Part shown: piece by piece, positions 16,962 through 24,755 of the stretch
How positions within the stretch are numbered: position 1 is the stretch's first letter
How the letters are laid out: each line of letters starts with the position of its first letter
NCBI GenBank assembly: GCA_016840945.1
Contig: JAEORJ010000100.1
Span: forward strand, 1 to 26,398
Source: Candidatus Gerdarchaeota archaeon
Lineage (GTDB): Archaea > Asgardarchaeota > Heimdallarchaeia > JABLTI01
Reading direction: 5' to 3'
Length of the DNA stretch: 26,398 nucleotides
Made by a program: the position numbers and the translations under genes
The notes under the pieces: generated by a model
Databases searched by the model: none
What the model was told of the DNA's origin: nothing
What the model saw: only the letters and a program-made list of their open reading frames with translations

Positions 16962-18737
16962 TTAATTTTTTCTCTTTAAATTAATTACCTGGCACCCACC
17001 AACCAATCCTATTAACAATAATATAACTGGTATTGTATATCCTATCGTTGTTACATGATATAGAACAGTAATTTCGTATCCAGCTGCTTGCATATGCAAT
17101 AGAGCTGCCTCTACTGAATAATTATATGGACTTAAATCTTCATCAAAACCAAAAGCTAATGGTGGTACTTGTGTTATACCTGGTTTAGCCAATCCATTAT
17201 ATAGTTCGTCTATAAACACATCTCTAGGAGCTATATGGCTTATAGCTTGACGTATATGTTTGGCTGATTCCTGTCCAGCAATAGGACAAAGCTCCCCTGT
17301 TCCAAGTATTGGATGTTTACAATTTATAGCAATAACTTGAGTTCCTGGATCGTCTACTAACTCATATTTGGTTCCTGCTGGAATTTCATCTAGTTGTGGA
17401 CTGTATTGTGCGTCAACCATGTCAACTGCGCCAGAGGCGAGAGCTGAGAGAGCATACTCCTTACTTGAATAAAATTGAAATTTTATTTTATCAAAATATG
17501 GGTTAATATTCGACCATGATGTATAATTTGCATTTTCTTTTAGCTGGATAATATCTGTTGTATAATTATAATAATCAAGAACGTAAGCTCCAGCGCCAAA
17601 AATTTTACTTGGATCATTTATCGCCCAATAGTTAGCTTGTGATTCAAATTGATCAGGATAATAAGATTCCCAAATATGCTTTGGGATAATTGGGATGCTT
17701 AGAAGTTTCTCAATATAAATATAGGTTTTATTAAATGTAATTGTAAATTCATTATCGCTGATTTTAGTTACTGATTCATTCGTTATATAATCTTCATAAC
17801 GATATACATTAGTAGTTGAAGGAGAGATTACGGACTGATAGCTAAAAATCACATCATCAGTCGTTAAAGGAATACCATCAGCCCAAGTGATATTATCTAA
17901 CAATTGAATATTATAACTTAAACCATCTGTTGTTGTATAGCTTTTAATAAGTTTAGGACTAAAACCTCGATTCTTTTCTTGGCTCCTTTCTAACAATCCA
18001 GGATATATTTGTTCCAACCATTGGGCATCGTAAACTGATTCATAGGTGTAAATGAAGAAATCTTCAAATTCAGCTGGTGTGGCATATGTAAAGATGGTTT
18101 GTCCTGAAATAGTCCAGTTCTCCATTGATTGGTACGCTCCTGCCCAAAGTACTCCAATCCAGGAATTCTGATCGAAATTCACATCCACAGGGTAACAAGA
18201 AAGTGGATATATTAAGCAAATGTCAGGTAAATCCTCGTATAGAAGTTCTTGAATATCTATTAAAGTAGCAGCAATATCATCAGGAATATACTCATTATTT
18301 AATTCATCAATAAGCAAATCCATCTCTGGATTAGAATATTGCATAAAATTATCACCATATGGAGTGATACCTGCGGTATCATACAAACCTGTTGGGTCAA
18401 AATCAAAATCCCAGGACCATCCAACAAATAATATATCATACCCGCCTTGATCATAGGGAGGGATTGGATAAGGCCCAGGGTAACCCCAAGTTCTTGGCGA
18501 AATTTGAGCCCAACCAGTTACATCAAAAGTATCTACCTCTATACCAATTAATGGTAACCTTTCCAACATATATTCAGAAAAGGTATTCCTTGTGGTGCCA
18601 GTATGAGGGCTTAAAATATCAATTGAAAATAATGGAATAATTGGTGCTTTTGTGATAGTTGGAGTAAAAATAGTTGATGTTAAAATAAATAAGTATACAA
18701 TTAATGATAATTTTTTCAATCCCTTTTTTTTCTTCAT
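16962..18737 (-). CDS. Circularly permuted family-5 substrate-binding protein with C-terminal membrane anchor (first of pair)
   Basis: A 591-residue paralogue of the next gene. Signal peptide at about 1-31. Residues 37-205 (FSIDILSPHTG, ERLPLIGIEVDTF, YDQGGYDILFVGWSWD, MQYSNPEMDLLIDEL, DIQELLYEDLPDICLIYP) correspond to the end of DppA. Residues 211-554 (IYPGLLER, GFSPKLIKSY, YNIQLLDNITWADGIPLTTD, SIPIIPKHIW, RQAISHIAPRDVF, VEAALLHMQAAGY) correspond to its beginning. A membrane helix at about 563-585 and LKRKN close the chain. It shares HPILGTGELCPIAG and GPYPIPxYDQGGYDI with its neighbour. An AGGGAGA site lies 5 nt before the ATG. Expected role: extracellular binding of peptides or other solutes for an ABC importer encoded elsewhere, or a sensing role. 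Confidence 0.82.
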   Translation of the reverse strand: MKKKKGLKKLSLIVYLFILTSTIFTPTITKAPIIPLFSIDILSPHTGTTRNTFSEYMLERLPLIGIEVDTFDVTGWAQISPRTWGYPGPYPIPPYDQGGYDILFVGWSWDFDFDPTGLYDTAGITPYGDNFMQYSNPEMDLLIDELNNEYIPDDIAATLIDIQELLYEDLPDICLIYPLSCYPVDVNFDQNSWIGVLWAGAYQSMENWTISGQTIFTYATPAEFEDFFIYTYESVYDAQWLEQIYPGLLERSQEKNRGFSPKLIKSYTTTDGLSYNIQLLDNITWADGIPLTTDDVIFSYQSVISPSTTNVYRYEDYITNESVTKISDNEFTITFNKTYIYIEKLLSIPIIPKHIWESYYPDQFESQANYWAINDPSKIFGAGAYVLDYYNYTTDIIQLKENANYTSWSNINPYFDKIKFQFYSSKEYALSALASGAVDMVDAQYSPQLDEIPAGTKYELVDDPGTQVIAINCKHPILGTGELCPIAGQESAKHIRQAISHIAPRDVFIDELYNGLAKPGITQVPPLAFGFDEDLSPYNYSVEAALLHMQAAGYEITVLYHVTTIGYTIPVILLLIGLVGGCQVINLKRKN

Positions 18738-18788
18738 TATTTCTCCCTAGTGTAAATTTTCTTCAATATTCTAATTGTTTTTCTATTC

Positions 18789-18800
18789 TATAATATTTTT
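18789..18800 (-). promoter_or_regulatory. Candidate TATA box for the substrate-binding protein operon
   Basis: On the minus strand the sequence AAAAATATTATA lies about 55-60 bp before the ATG at 18737. That would give a leader of about 30 nt with the AGGGAGA site. The remainder of 18738-18916 is AT-rich divergent promoter DNA. Confidence 0.3.
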
Positions 18801-18846
18801 GATTTCTAAAAAATTTTTGAGTTTCCTTGTTTTCATATGTAAGGAA

Positions 18847-18854
18847 TTTATAGT
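18847..18854 (+). promoter_or_regulatory. Candidate TATA box for the FAD oxidase/Fe-S oxidoreductase operon
   Basis: TTTATAGT preceded by the purine-rich AAGGAA (BRE-like), 62 bp before the ATG at 18917. A transcript start near 18880 is expected. Confidence 0.35.
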
Positions 18855-18916
18855 TAATTTTAAATGAAGAAAACGTAAACTAAACAAAGTTAAAAAATTC
18901 TTCTTGGTAGATAGTA

Positions 18917-20401
18917 ATGAAATTTGGTAAAATCACTCCTGAAATTATTCAGGAGCTCAAAGATGCTGTTGGGAAAGACATCATTTTTGATGAAGAAGTT
19001 CATCGGATGGCTTATTCTCGTGATTGGTCACCTCGAGACGATACGAACACTCAACTTCCTGATGTGGTTGTTCGACCGAGAACGACTGAACAAGCAGCTA
19101 AAATCGTTGAAATTGCTAATAAATATCGCATACCAGTTATTGCTATGGGGGGATTAACTGGTATGGGTGGTGGAGCGGTTGCAATTTATGGTGGGATAGC
19201 TTTTGAAACCAAAGGGATGAACAAGGTAATTGAAATTGATGAAGATAACATGATGGTAACAACTCAAGCAGGCATTACTCTTTGGGATCTTAATCAAGCA
19301 TTAAAGAATCATGGTTTATACCTCCCACATGAACCTGAGAGTAAAAAAGCCACTACCGTTGGTTCATCTATTGCTTGCAATAATGATTCGACTTTTGGTA
19401 TTAGACATGGTCGTATGGTTGACCATTTATCAAATGCTGTTATTATTACCGGTGAGGGTAAAATCGTCCGTGTTGGTCGCAGAAAAGCTCTCTGCTCTGA
19501 CTCTGGTTATCAATTAAACTGGCTTCTTGTTGGCTCGGAAGGAACCCTTGGTATTGTTGTAGAAGCTACTTTGAAAGTTATTCCAATACAAAAGACCAGA
19601 ATGGTTGATATGGTAGTATTCCCCTCTTTGGATTCATCCATGCATGCTATTCGAGATATTATCCATGCAGGATTAGCCTTAGAGTCAGCTCATATTAATT
19701 GCAAGCAACGTTTGAAATTCTATACTCATTCCTATCGTGAAAAACATGGTCATGAGCCAGATGTCCCTGATTGGGCAGAAGCATTACTTGGCATTTCTTT
19801 TGCTAGCGCTGAAGAGACTGATAAGGTAGTCAAATTCTCTCGTGATTATGCTTTGGAAATCTGTGAACGTCATGGAGGTCAGCTCGTTAAAGAAGTCGAA
19901 ATCACCGATGGTTGGTGGGCTTCAAAATACACTGTTAACTTCACCCCCTTCAAACAAAAATGGCCTGACTCACAAAGGGAGAAGAAATTTGGTGCTTCAG
20001 ATGGTAGCATACCCATTGGTAAAATCGAAGAAGCTTATGAGAAATTCTTAGAGATTGCCAAGAAGTATAACCAGGATATTTTAGGTATGTGTGTTTATCA
20101 CGAACGACCTAATAGATTAAGCCCAAGCATCAGTTTTGCAGTTTTTGTTGATGACAAAGACCCTGAAAATGTCAAAGGATTCTATAGCTATGTTCGCGAA
20201 ATGAGTGAGGTCGCTGTTATGCTTGAAGGATCAAGTGCTAGTTATATTGGCGATTCAGAATTTAAAACTCCATGGATTGGTGAGTTAGAACATCAAGAAT
20301 CATACGATTATATGTTCGGAATAAAGAAAGTCTTTGATCCTAATGGCATTCTTAATCCCGGGAAGAAGTTTCCAGTTAATATGTTTGGTTATGAGGAGTG
20401 A
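18917..20401 (+). CDS. GlcD/D-lactate dehydrogenase-type FAD-linked oxidase
   Basis: A 494-residue flavoprotein of the FAD_binding_4 plus FAD-oxidase_C type. PDVVVRPRTTEQAAKIV (49-65) and the FAD-binding stretch VIAMGGLTGMGGGAVAIYGG are followed by ITLWDLNQAL and LLVGSEGTLGIVVEATLKV. The C-terminal cap ends with DPNGILNPGK, the standard terminal motif. It should oxidise a 2-hydroxy acid such as D-lactate or glycolate to the 2-oxo acid and pass electrons to the Fe-S subunit encoded 7 bp downstream. The exact hydroxy acid is unknown. The GlcD-plus-GlcF/HdrD pairing is well established in bacteria and archaea. This gene and the next use visibly more G/C-ending codons than their neighbours, which suggests high expression or a different history. 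No signal peptide is seen. Confidence 0.87.
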   Translation: MKFGKITPEIIQELKDAVGKDIIFDEEVHRMAYSRDWSPRDDTNTQLPDVVVRPRTTEQAAKIVEIANKYRIPVIAMGGLTGMGGGAVAIYGGIAFETKGMNKVIEIDEDNMMVTTQAGITLWDLNQALKNHGLYLPHEPESKKATTVGSSIACNNDSTFGIRHGRMVDHLSNAVIITGEGKIVRVGRRKALCSDSGYQLNWLLVGSEGTLGIVVEATLKVIPIQKTRMVDMVVFPSLDSSMHAIRDIIHAGLALESAHINCKQRLKFYTHSYREKHGHEPDVPDWAEALLGISFASAEETDKVVKFSRDYALEICERHGGQLVKEVEITDGWWASKYTVNFTPFKQKWPDSQREKKFGASDGSIPIGKIEEAYEKFLEIAKKYNQDILGMCVYHERPNRLSPSISFAVFVDDKDPENVKGFYSYVREMSEVAVMLEGSSASYIGDSEFKTPWIGELEHQESYDYMFGIKKVFDPNGILNPGKKFPVNMFGYEE

Positions 20402-20408
20402 TTAAAAA

Positions 20409-21566
20409 ATGGATTTAGAGAAAACTAAGAATCATAAAGATGAGATTTATACTTGTAATCGAACACGCTGTGGTTTTTGTACCCAAAAATGCCCAGTGTA
20501 TGAGGTCACTCGCTTAGAAACCTACTCCTCTCGAGGTAGAAATCTTGTTGCTAGAGGTATTATAGAAGGCACCTTAGAAGTTGATGAAGAAATATTGAAA
20601 CTAGCAAATACTTGCTTATTGTGTGGTTATTGTGAAAAGAATTGTGCTTTAGATAACACCAAGATTTTCCGAGATTTCAAATCAGACCTCGTAGATGCTG
20701 GTATGACTGATAAGTATCTCGAAAGTGGTGTTGAATCCATTGAGAAATATGGCAATCCTTACAAGAAACTTCCCGAAGTGCGTGATATACCAGAGATCAA
20801 ATCAAATCCTAAAAGTAAAACACTCCTTTATGGTGGATGCACCTATTCTATCAACCATCCCGAAACTTTAGTTTTAATGGCTAAATTAATTGGTGATGTC
20901 CAATACTTAGGTGAAAAAGAACCATGCTGTTTAAACCTTCTCTGGGATTCTGGTCATAAAGAAGATTTCAAAGAACAAAGGAAAGCTGTTGTCAAGGTGC
21001 TTAATGACACTAAAGCTGAAGAATTAGTCACAGGTTGCCCAACTTGTTTTAGAACATACAGAGACGATTACGAAGAAGAATTGAAACTTAAACCCATCCA
21101 CTTCATAACCAAATTATATCAAATGGTAAAAGCTGGGAAATTAAAATTCGAAAGCAAAGAAAAAGTTACTGTAACCTGGCATGATCCTTGCCATCTTGGT
21201 CGATTTGGTGGCATCATTGATGAACCTCGAGAGATCATCAAGAGCATTAAAAACGTTACATTCGTTGAAATGGAGAATCATGGATTGGACAGCCATTGCT
21301 GTGGAGCAGGTTCAGGTATGCTTATGTCCTACCCAGAGATTGCCATTGAAGTATCTAAGAAACGATATAGAGAAGCAGAAGCTGCAGGAGCGCAAATAAT
21401 CCTAACATTCTGTCCTACTTGTGAATTTACCCTTGAGAAAGGAGCGATGACCATTGCTCGAGATGAAGTTGATTATGATGACCCAGATTTTGATTTCGAT
21501 AAAGAACCAGAACCAAAAATTAAAGTCCTAAATCTTCTCGAGTGGTTATTAACATTAAAGAAATAA
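20409..21566 (+). CDS. GlcF/HdrD-like Fe-S oxidoreductase with two CCG domains
   Basis: A 385-residue electron-transfer subunit. The first [4Fe-4S] motif is C16, C21, C24, C28-P, spaced Cx4Cx2Cx3CP, two residues longer than usual between the first two Cys. The second is CLLCGYCEKNCAL, with Ala instead of the usual Pro after the last Cys. Two CCG domains follow: YGGCTYS with EPCCLN plus TGCPTC, and WHDPCHLGR with HCCGAGSG plus FCPTC. The CCG pairs in heterodisulfide reductase bind special Fe-S clusters; here they should relay electrons from the FAD oxidase to a quinone, disulfide or soluble carrier. The SD (GAGGAGTG) overlaps the upstream stop, so translation is coupled. A strong 12-bp hairpin closes the operon. 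Confidence 0.88.
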   Translation: MDLEKTKNHKDEIYTCNRTRCGFCTQKCPVYEVTRLETYSSRGRNLVARGIIEGTLEVDEEILKLANTCLLCGYCEKNCALDNTKIFRDFKSDLVDAGMTDKYLESGVESIEKYGNPYKKLPEVRDIPEIKSNPKSKTLLYGGCTYSINHPETLVLMAKLIGDVQYLGEKEPCCLNLLWDSGHKEDFKEQRKAVVKVLNDTKAEELVTGCPTCFRTYRDDYEEELKLKPIHFITKLYQMVKAGKLKFESKEKVTVTWHDPCHLGRFGGIIDEPREIIKSIKNVTFVEMENHGLDSHCCGAGSGMLMSYPEIAIEVSKKRYREAEAAGAQIILTFCPTCEFTLEKGAMTIARDEVDYDDPDFDFDKEPEPKIKVLNLLEWLLTLKK

Positions 21567-21600
21567 TCTTTTAGAGATTATTTCTTCATTTTATACTTTT
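21558..21600 (+). terminator. Perfect 12-bp hairpin and T-rich tract ending the oxidase operon
   Basis: Left arm 21558-21569 (AAGAAATAATCT), loop TTTAG, right arm 21575-21586 (AGATTATTTCTT), then CATTTTATACTTTTTTTC. The left arm covers the last two codons and the stop of the Fe-S subunit gene. Confidence 0.65.
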
Positions 21601-21656
21601 TTTCTTTGCTAATTTTTTCTAGTAACATTTTTGAGCTTAAAGGATATAATACACCT

Positions 21657-22412
21657 ATGAATTATAAACGCGCTTTAACAAGGGAACCTGGTTTACGATA
21701 CGACCAATGCCTTTCTGATCATCCTTTAAAGAAATATATTAACATAGGTGATGCTCGAAGGCAACACCAATATTATCGCAATGCTTTAACGGAACTTGGA
21801 TTAGAAGTTATTGTTTTACCTCGAGATGATAATCTCCCAGATGCTTGCTTTGTTGAAGATACTGTCATTGTCCATGACAAGAAAGCATTAGTAGGTCGCA
21901 TGGCAGTTGAAAGCCGTAGAGGGGAGGAAACTGCAGTAGTTGAATTTTTAAAACAATACCTAGAATTAACAATTACAAAAGCACCAGCAACAATTGAAGG
22001 TGGAGATGTGATCCATCTTGAAAATAAATTAATTTGTGGACAAACTCAAAGAACAAATAGTATAGGTATAAAACAATTATTAGATACATTAAATGTTAAA
22101 ATTGAGATTTTTGAAGCACCAGATATTATGCATCTTAAAAGCTATGTTACCTATCTTGGGAAGAACACCATTATTACTTCTCATCATTTTGCTGAACACC
22201 CTCTATTGAAAGATTTCACCAAGATATTAGTTCCGAGAACAGAATCGTATGCTGCTAACACTTTAACAATTAATGGAGTAACTTTAGTACCAAGAAATTA
22301 TCCTAAAACACATCAATTACTAAAAGATGCAGGTTTTGAGATTATGATTATTGAAACCTTAGAATTCTCTAAATGTGATGGAGCATTAACTTGTTTGTCA
22401 GTTTTATTTTAA
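21657..22412 (+). CDS. Dimethylargininase-like (DDAH) guanidino-group hydrolase
   Basis: A 251-residue protein of the pentein/amidinotransferase fold. I chose the ATG at 21657 because MNYKRALTREPG is the usual beginning and AAAGGA lies 12 nt upstream; an upstream in-frame TTG at 21606 falls next to the preceding terminator. Family landmarks are ACFVEDTVIV (63-72), TIEGGDVI (112-119), the catalytic His in HLKSYVTYL (H159), and the nucleophile in DGALTCLSVL (C246). This is nearly the full DDAH signature. DDAH hydrolyses N-omega-methylated arginines to citrulline plus methylamine. Related enzymes act on arginine or agmatine, so the substrate needs testing. Length agrees with bacterial DDAH (about 250). 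Confidence 0.82.
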   Translation: MNYKRALTREPGLRYDQCLSDHPLKKYINIGDARRQHQYYRNALTELGLEVIVLPRDDNLPDACFVEDTVIVHDKKALVGRMAVESRRGEETAVVEFLKQYLELTITKAPATIEGGDVIHLENKLICGQTQRTNSIGIKQLLDTLNVKIEIFEAPDIMHLKSYVTYLGKNTIITSHHFAEHPLLKDFTKILVPRTESYAANTLTINGVTLVPRNYPKTHQLLKDAGFEIMIIETLEFSKCDGALTCLSVLF

Positions 22413-22523
22413 TTAAATATTAAATTTTAATTTAACTTTTAATGAAATTATCCAGTTGAAAAATATTTATTAATTTCAAATATGTTATTACAACGTCTTA
22501 AATAGTTTGGAGTTACAAAAAAT

Positions 22524-22793
22524 ATGAATAATCCACAAGACACATCAATGGGCACTATTTCATTGATTATGGGCATATTGGGTTGTGTTCAAATTCTACC
22601 TTGCATTGGACCAATTATAGCAATTATTACAGGTTATATGGCTAAAGGTACAGCTGGTGAATCTAGCGGTAGAACTGGACGTATACTTGGATGGTTAGCA
22701 GTGTGCATTGTACCTCTATTAGGTATCATAATTTATGTCATCCTTGCATTAACCGTTTTAGGCGGTTTCTGGTGGCAAACAATGTTACCATAA
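22524..22793 (+). CDS. Small DUF4190-like membrane protein
   Basis: An 89-residue protein with two hydrophobic hairpin segments at about 10-38 and 54-80. The pattern SLIMGILGC...CIGPIIAIITGYMAKG...GRILGWLAV is typical of DUF4190-like small membrane proteins (repeat of G-I-L-G and G-P-I-x-A-I). Function unknown. A TTGGAG ribosome site lies 11 nt before the ATG. The upstream gap 22413-22523 is AT-rich without other features. A GC-rich short hairpin and T-tract follow. Confidence 0.65.
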   Translation: MNNPQDTSMGTISLIMGILGCVQILPCIGPIIAIITGYMAKGTAGESSGRTGRILGWLAVCIVPLLGIIIYVILALTVLGGFWWQTMLP

Positions 22794-22813
22794 AATCAAT
22801 AATGGAATTTTTC

Positions 22814-22842
22814 GGGGAAAATTTCCCCATTTTATTTTTATT
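22814..22842 (+). terminator. Short GC-rich hairpin plus T-tract
   Basis: GGGGAA/TTCCCC stem (22814-22828) with a minimal AAT loop, followed by ATTTTATTTTTATT. It is the most GC-rich spot in the intergenic DNA here and lies 20 bp after the stop of the small membrane protein gene. Confidence 0.5.
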
Positions 22843-22871
22843 AAAGAACTTAATATCAATTATGTTTGAAT

Positions 22872-23552
22872 TTAATAAAATAATAGCATTTTAAATAATG
22901 ATAAATCTAACAATGAATAAAATGATTGTTCAGATTTTGCACTTTCACGTAAGGTTGGATCTATTGTTAGAGCTTTTTCTAATGCAAATAAAGCTTCATC
23001 TAATCGATAATTTTCTGAGTAGATGGTTGCTAACACATACCAAGTATCAGCACTATCCTCATCTAGTGAAGCTGAAACTTCTAATGCTTCCATAGCTTCA
23101 TCATGAAAACCTAAATTGTAATAAGTTAAAGCTAAATTATGCCATGCTATTTCATTAAATGGTTCTTTATCAGTTATGATATCAAAGCTTTCTAGAGCAT
23201 CTTCGTAATTTTCTAGGATATAAGCCATTTGTCCAAATTTGCCAATAGCATCTAATGAATCTGGAGCACTATTTTTTGCTTCACCAAAATAATAGTAAGC
23301 ATGCTCTATTTCACCCATTGCTTCATAAGCTTGAGCAATTTTCATTAATATCCTCTGAGGATCGGAAATAGTCATTTTTCGGAGTAACTTTTTCCAACAA
23401 TGAATTGCCTCTTGATATTCAGCTTGTCGATATAAAGCATCCGCTAGGAAATCCAATAAGGCATGTTTTTCTGGAGTCCTTCTAAGAAGCTGCTTGTAAT
23501 AAGCAATGTCTGCTTCTTCAGTGGGCTTTTTTTCAAGCCTTCCTAACGTCAT
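22872..23552 (-). CDS. TPR repeat protein
   Basis: A 226-residue soluble protein built from five 34-residue tetratricopeptide repeats, at about 26-59, 64-97, 98-131, 132-165 and 166-199. Consensus W/L-G-Y-A-F-A-P positions are clear, for example AWHNLALTYYNLGFHDEAMEALEVS. The N-terminal 25 residues are charged. The last 27 form a hydrophobic helix-like cap (SFYSLLDLSLFKMLLFY). TPRs bind other proteins; the partner is unknown. AGGAG about 12 nt before the ATG supports the start. It is divergent from the agmatinase gene across 279 bp. Confidence 0.8.
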   Translation of the reverse strand: MTLGRLEKKPTEEADIAYYKQLLRRTPEKHALLDFLADALYRQAEYQEAIHCWKKLLRKMTISDPQRILMKIAQAYEAMGEIEHAYYYFGEAKNSAPDSLDAIGKFGQMAYILENYEDALESFDIITDKEPFNEIAWHNLALTYYNLGFHDEAMEALEVSASLDEDSADTWYVLATIYSENYRLDEALFALEKALTIDPTLRESAKSEQSFYSLLDLSLFKMLLFY

Positions 23553-23619
23553 TCGGCATTACTCCTAGCATGCACTACAAAAGCCATTCAAAATATTAAC
23601 CGTTCCCTCTCCAGTTTCT

Positions 23620-23629
23620 ATATTATAAT
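23620..23629 (-). promoter_or_regulatory. Candidate TATA box for the TPR gene
   Basis: The minus-strand sequence ATTATAATAT lies about 68 bp before the start at 23552, leaving a leader of about 40 nt with AGGAG. Confidence 0.3.
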
Positions 23630-23758
23630 TGACTTCCTAACTATTTAAACATAGGGAATAGTACAATAAATAGTTTCTGCCTTTTTTTGTTAACTTTTTT
23701 TCAGTTATTTCACTACTTTTTTCTATTTTTTACGTGACGAAATCTCACTTTTGGTTTA

Positions 23759-23766
23759 TTTATATG
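23759..23766 (+). promoter_or_regulatory. Candidate TATA box for the agmatinase gene
   Basis: TTTATATG, a good match to the archaeal TATA consensus, 65 bp before the ATG at 23832. The AAGTGAT site just before the start would lie in the leader. The rest of the 279-bp divergent region 23553-23831 is AT-rich, with an imperfect GTGA-N7-TCAC dyad at 23734-23748 that could be an operator. Confidence 0.4.
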
Positions 23767-23831
23767 TTAAAAATATGATTGAACAAAAATACATTAAAGC
23801 AAAGTTAGTATTCTTTCTTAAGTGATAAAAA

Positions 23832-24731
23832 ATGACTCAGCAATTTTTAGTTAGTAAACCATTTTTTAATTCAAGTGCTGATAATATAAATTATGCTAAT
23901 TTATGTGTTTTGGGAGTGCCATGGGATGCTTCATCTTCTTTTCGACAAGGAGCTACACAAGGACCGGAATTCATTCGGCATGCTACATCAGGTGATCTCT
24001 ACAATTCTTTAACTGAAACTGGAAAGAATCTCAGAGAAACGTGGCAAATATATGATATAGGTGATGTCCAAATAAATGAACTACCTGTAAATGAAGCAAA
24101 AAATGCTGTTTTAAATCAAATTAGAAAGTACAACAAATATGGTATGAAATTCCTCTTTCTTGGAGGAGACCATTTAACAACCTACTTTACATTTACCTCT
24201 TTGAAAAAAATAAGAGATTCCAGAATTGGTTTAATTTATCTTGATGCTCATCCCGACCTCTATGATAATTATAATGGAAATAACTACTCCCATGCTTGTG
24301 TTGTTAAAAGGATAATTGATGAAACGAATATTGAACCAGAAAATATATTCCAAGTAGGTATTCGTTCCCCAACAAAGAAGCAAATTGATTATGCAAATAG
24401 CATTAATATAAAAACAATTACCACCAAAGAATTTCAAGCAAAAGGAGCATTAGCAATTGCTAAACAAATTCAATCTCAGATTCCTAAATATCTTGAAGGA
24501 GTCTATGTTACTATTGATTTAGATGTTCTTGATCCTGCTTTTGCTCCTGGCGTAGGTAACCCTGAACCTGGAGGTTTAACTACTCGAGAGATTATTGACT
24601 TCATACATGGATTACAAGATATCAGAATTTATGCTTTTGATGTTGTTGAATTAAGTCCTAAATTTGATTATTCAGGAATAACTGCTTTTGCAGCTTCTAA
24701 AATCATCAAGGAAATGTTAGGTGTTTATTGA
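23832..24731 (+). CDS. speB: Agmatinase/arginase family ureohydrolase
   Basis: A 299-residue ureohydrolase with all manganese ligands of the family: H114 in GGDH, D138, H140 and D142 in DAHPD, and D229 and D231 in TIDLDVLDP. NYSHACVVKR and the GNPEPGGLTTREI loop are also in place. The N-terminal GVPWDASSSFRQGATQGP is characteristic of agmatinases more than arginases. It would hydrolyse agmatine to putrescine and urea in polyamine synthesis from arginine. Guanidinobutyrase or another ureohydrolase activity is possible, because specificity loops vary. An AAGTGAT site lies 5 nt before the ATG. It converges on the amidase gene with 24 bp between them. Confidence 0.85.
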   Translation: MTQQFLVSKPFFNSSADNINYANLCVLGVPWDASSSFRQGATQGPEFIRHATSGDLYNSLTETGKNLRETWQIYDIGDVQINELPVNEAKNAVLNQIRKYNKYGMKFLFLGGDHLTTYFTFTSLKKIRDSRIGLIYLDAHPDLYDNYNGNNYSHACVVKRIIDETNIEPENIFQVGIRSPTKKQIDYANSINIKTITTKEFQAKGALAIAKQIQSQIPKYLEGVYVTIDLDVLDPAFAPGVGNPEPGGLTTREIIDFIHGLQDIRIYAFDVVELSPKFDYSGITAFAASKIIKEMLGVY

Positions 24732-24755
24732 AATTACCAAATAAGCTAATTTCAG

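Noticed and set aside
21606..21656. N-terminal extension of the DDAH-like protein from the TTG at 21606
   Set aside because: It lies next to the upstream terminator, lacks a ribosome site, and does not match family N-termini; the ATG at 21657 has AAAGGA upstream.
23734..23748. GTGA-N7-TCAC dyad upstream of agmatinase as a defined operator
   Set aside because: Only four matching bases per arm in a 279-bp AT-rich region; expected often by chance.
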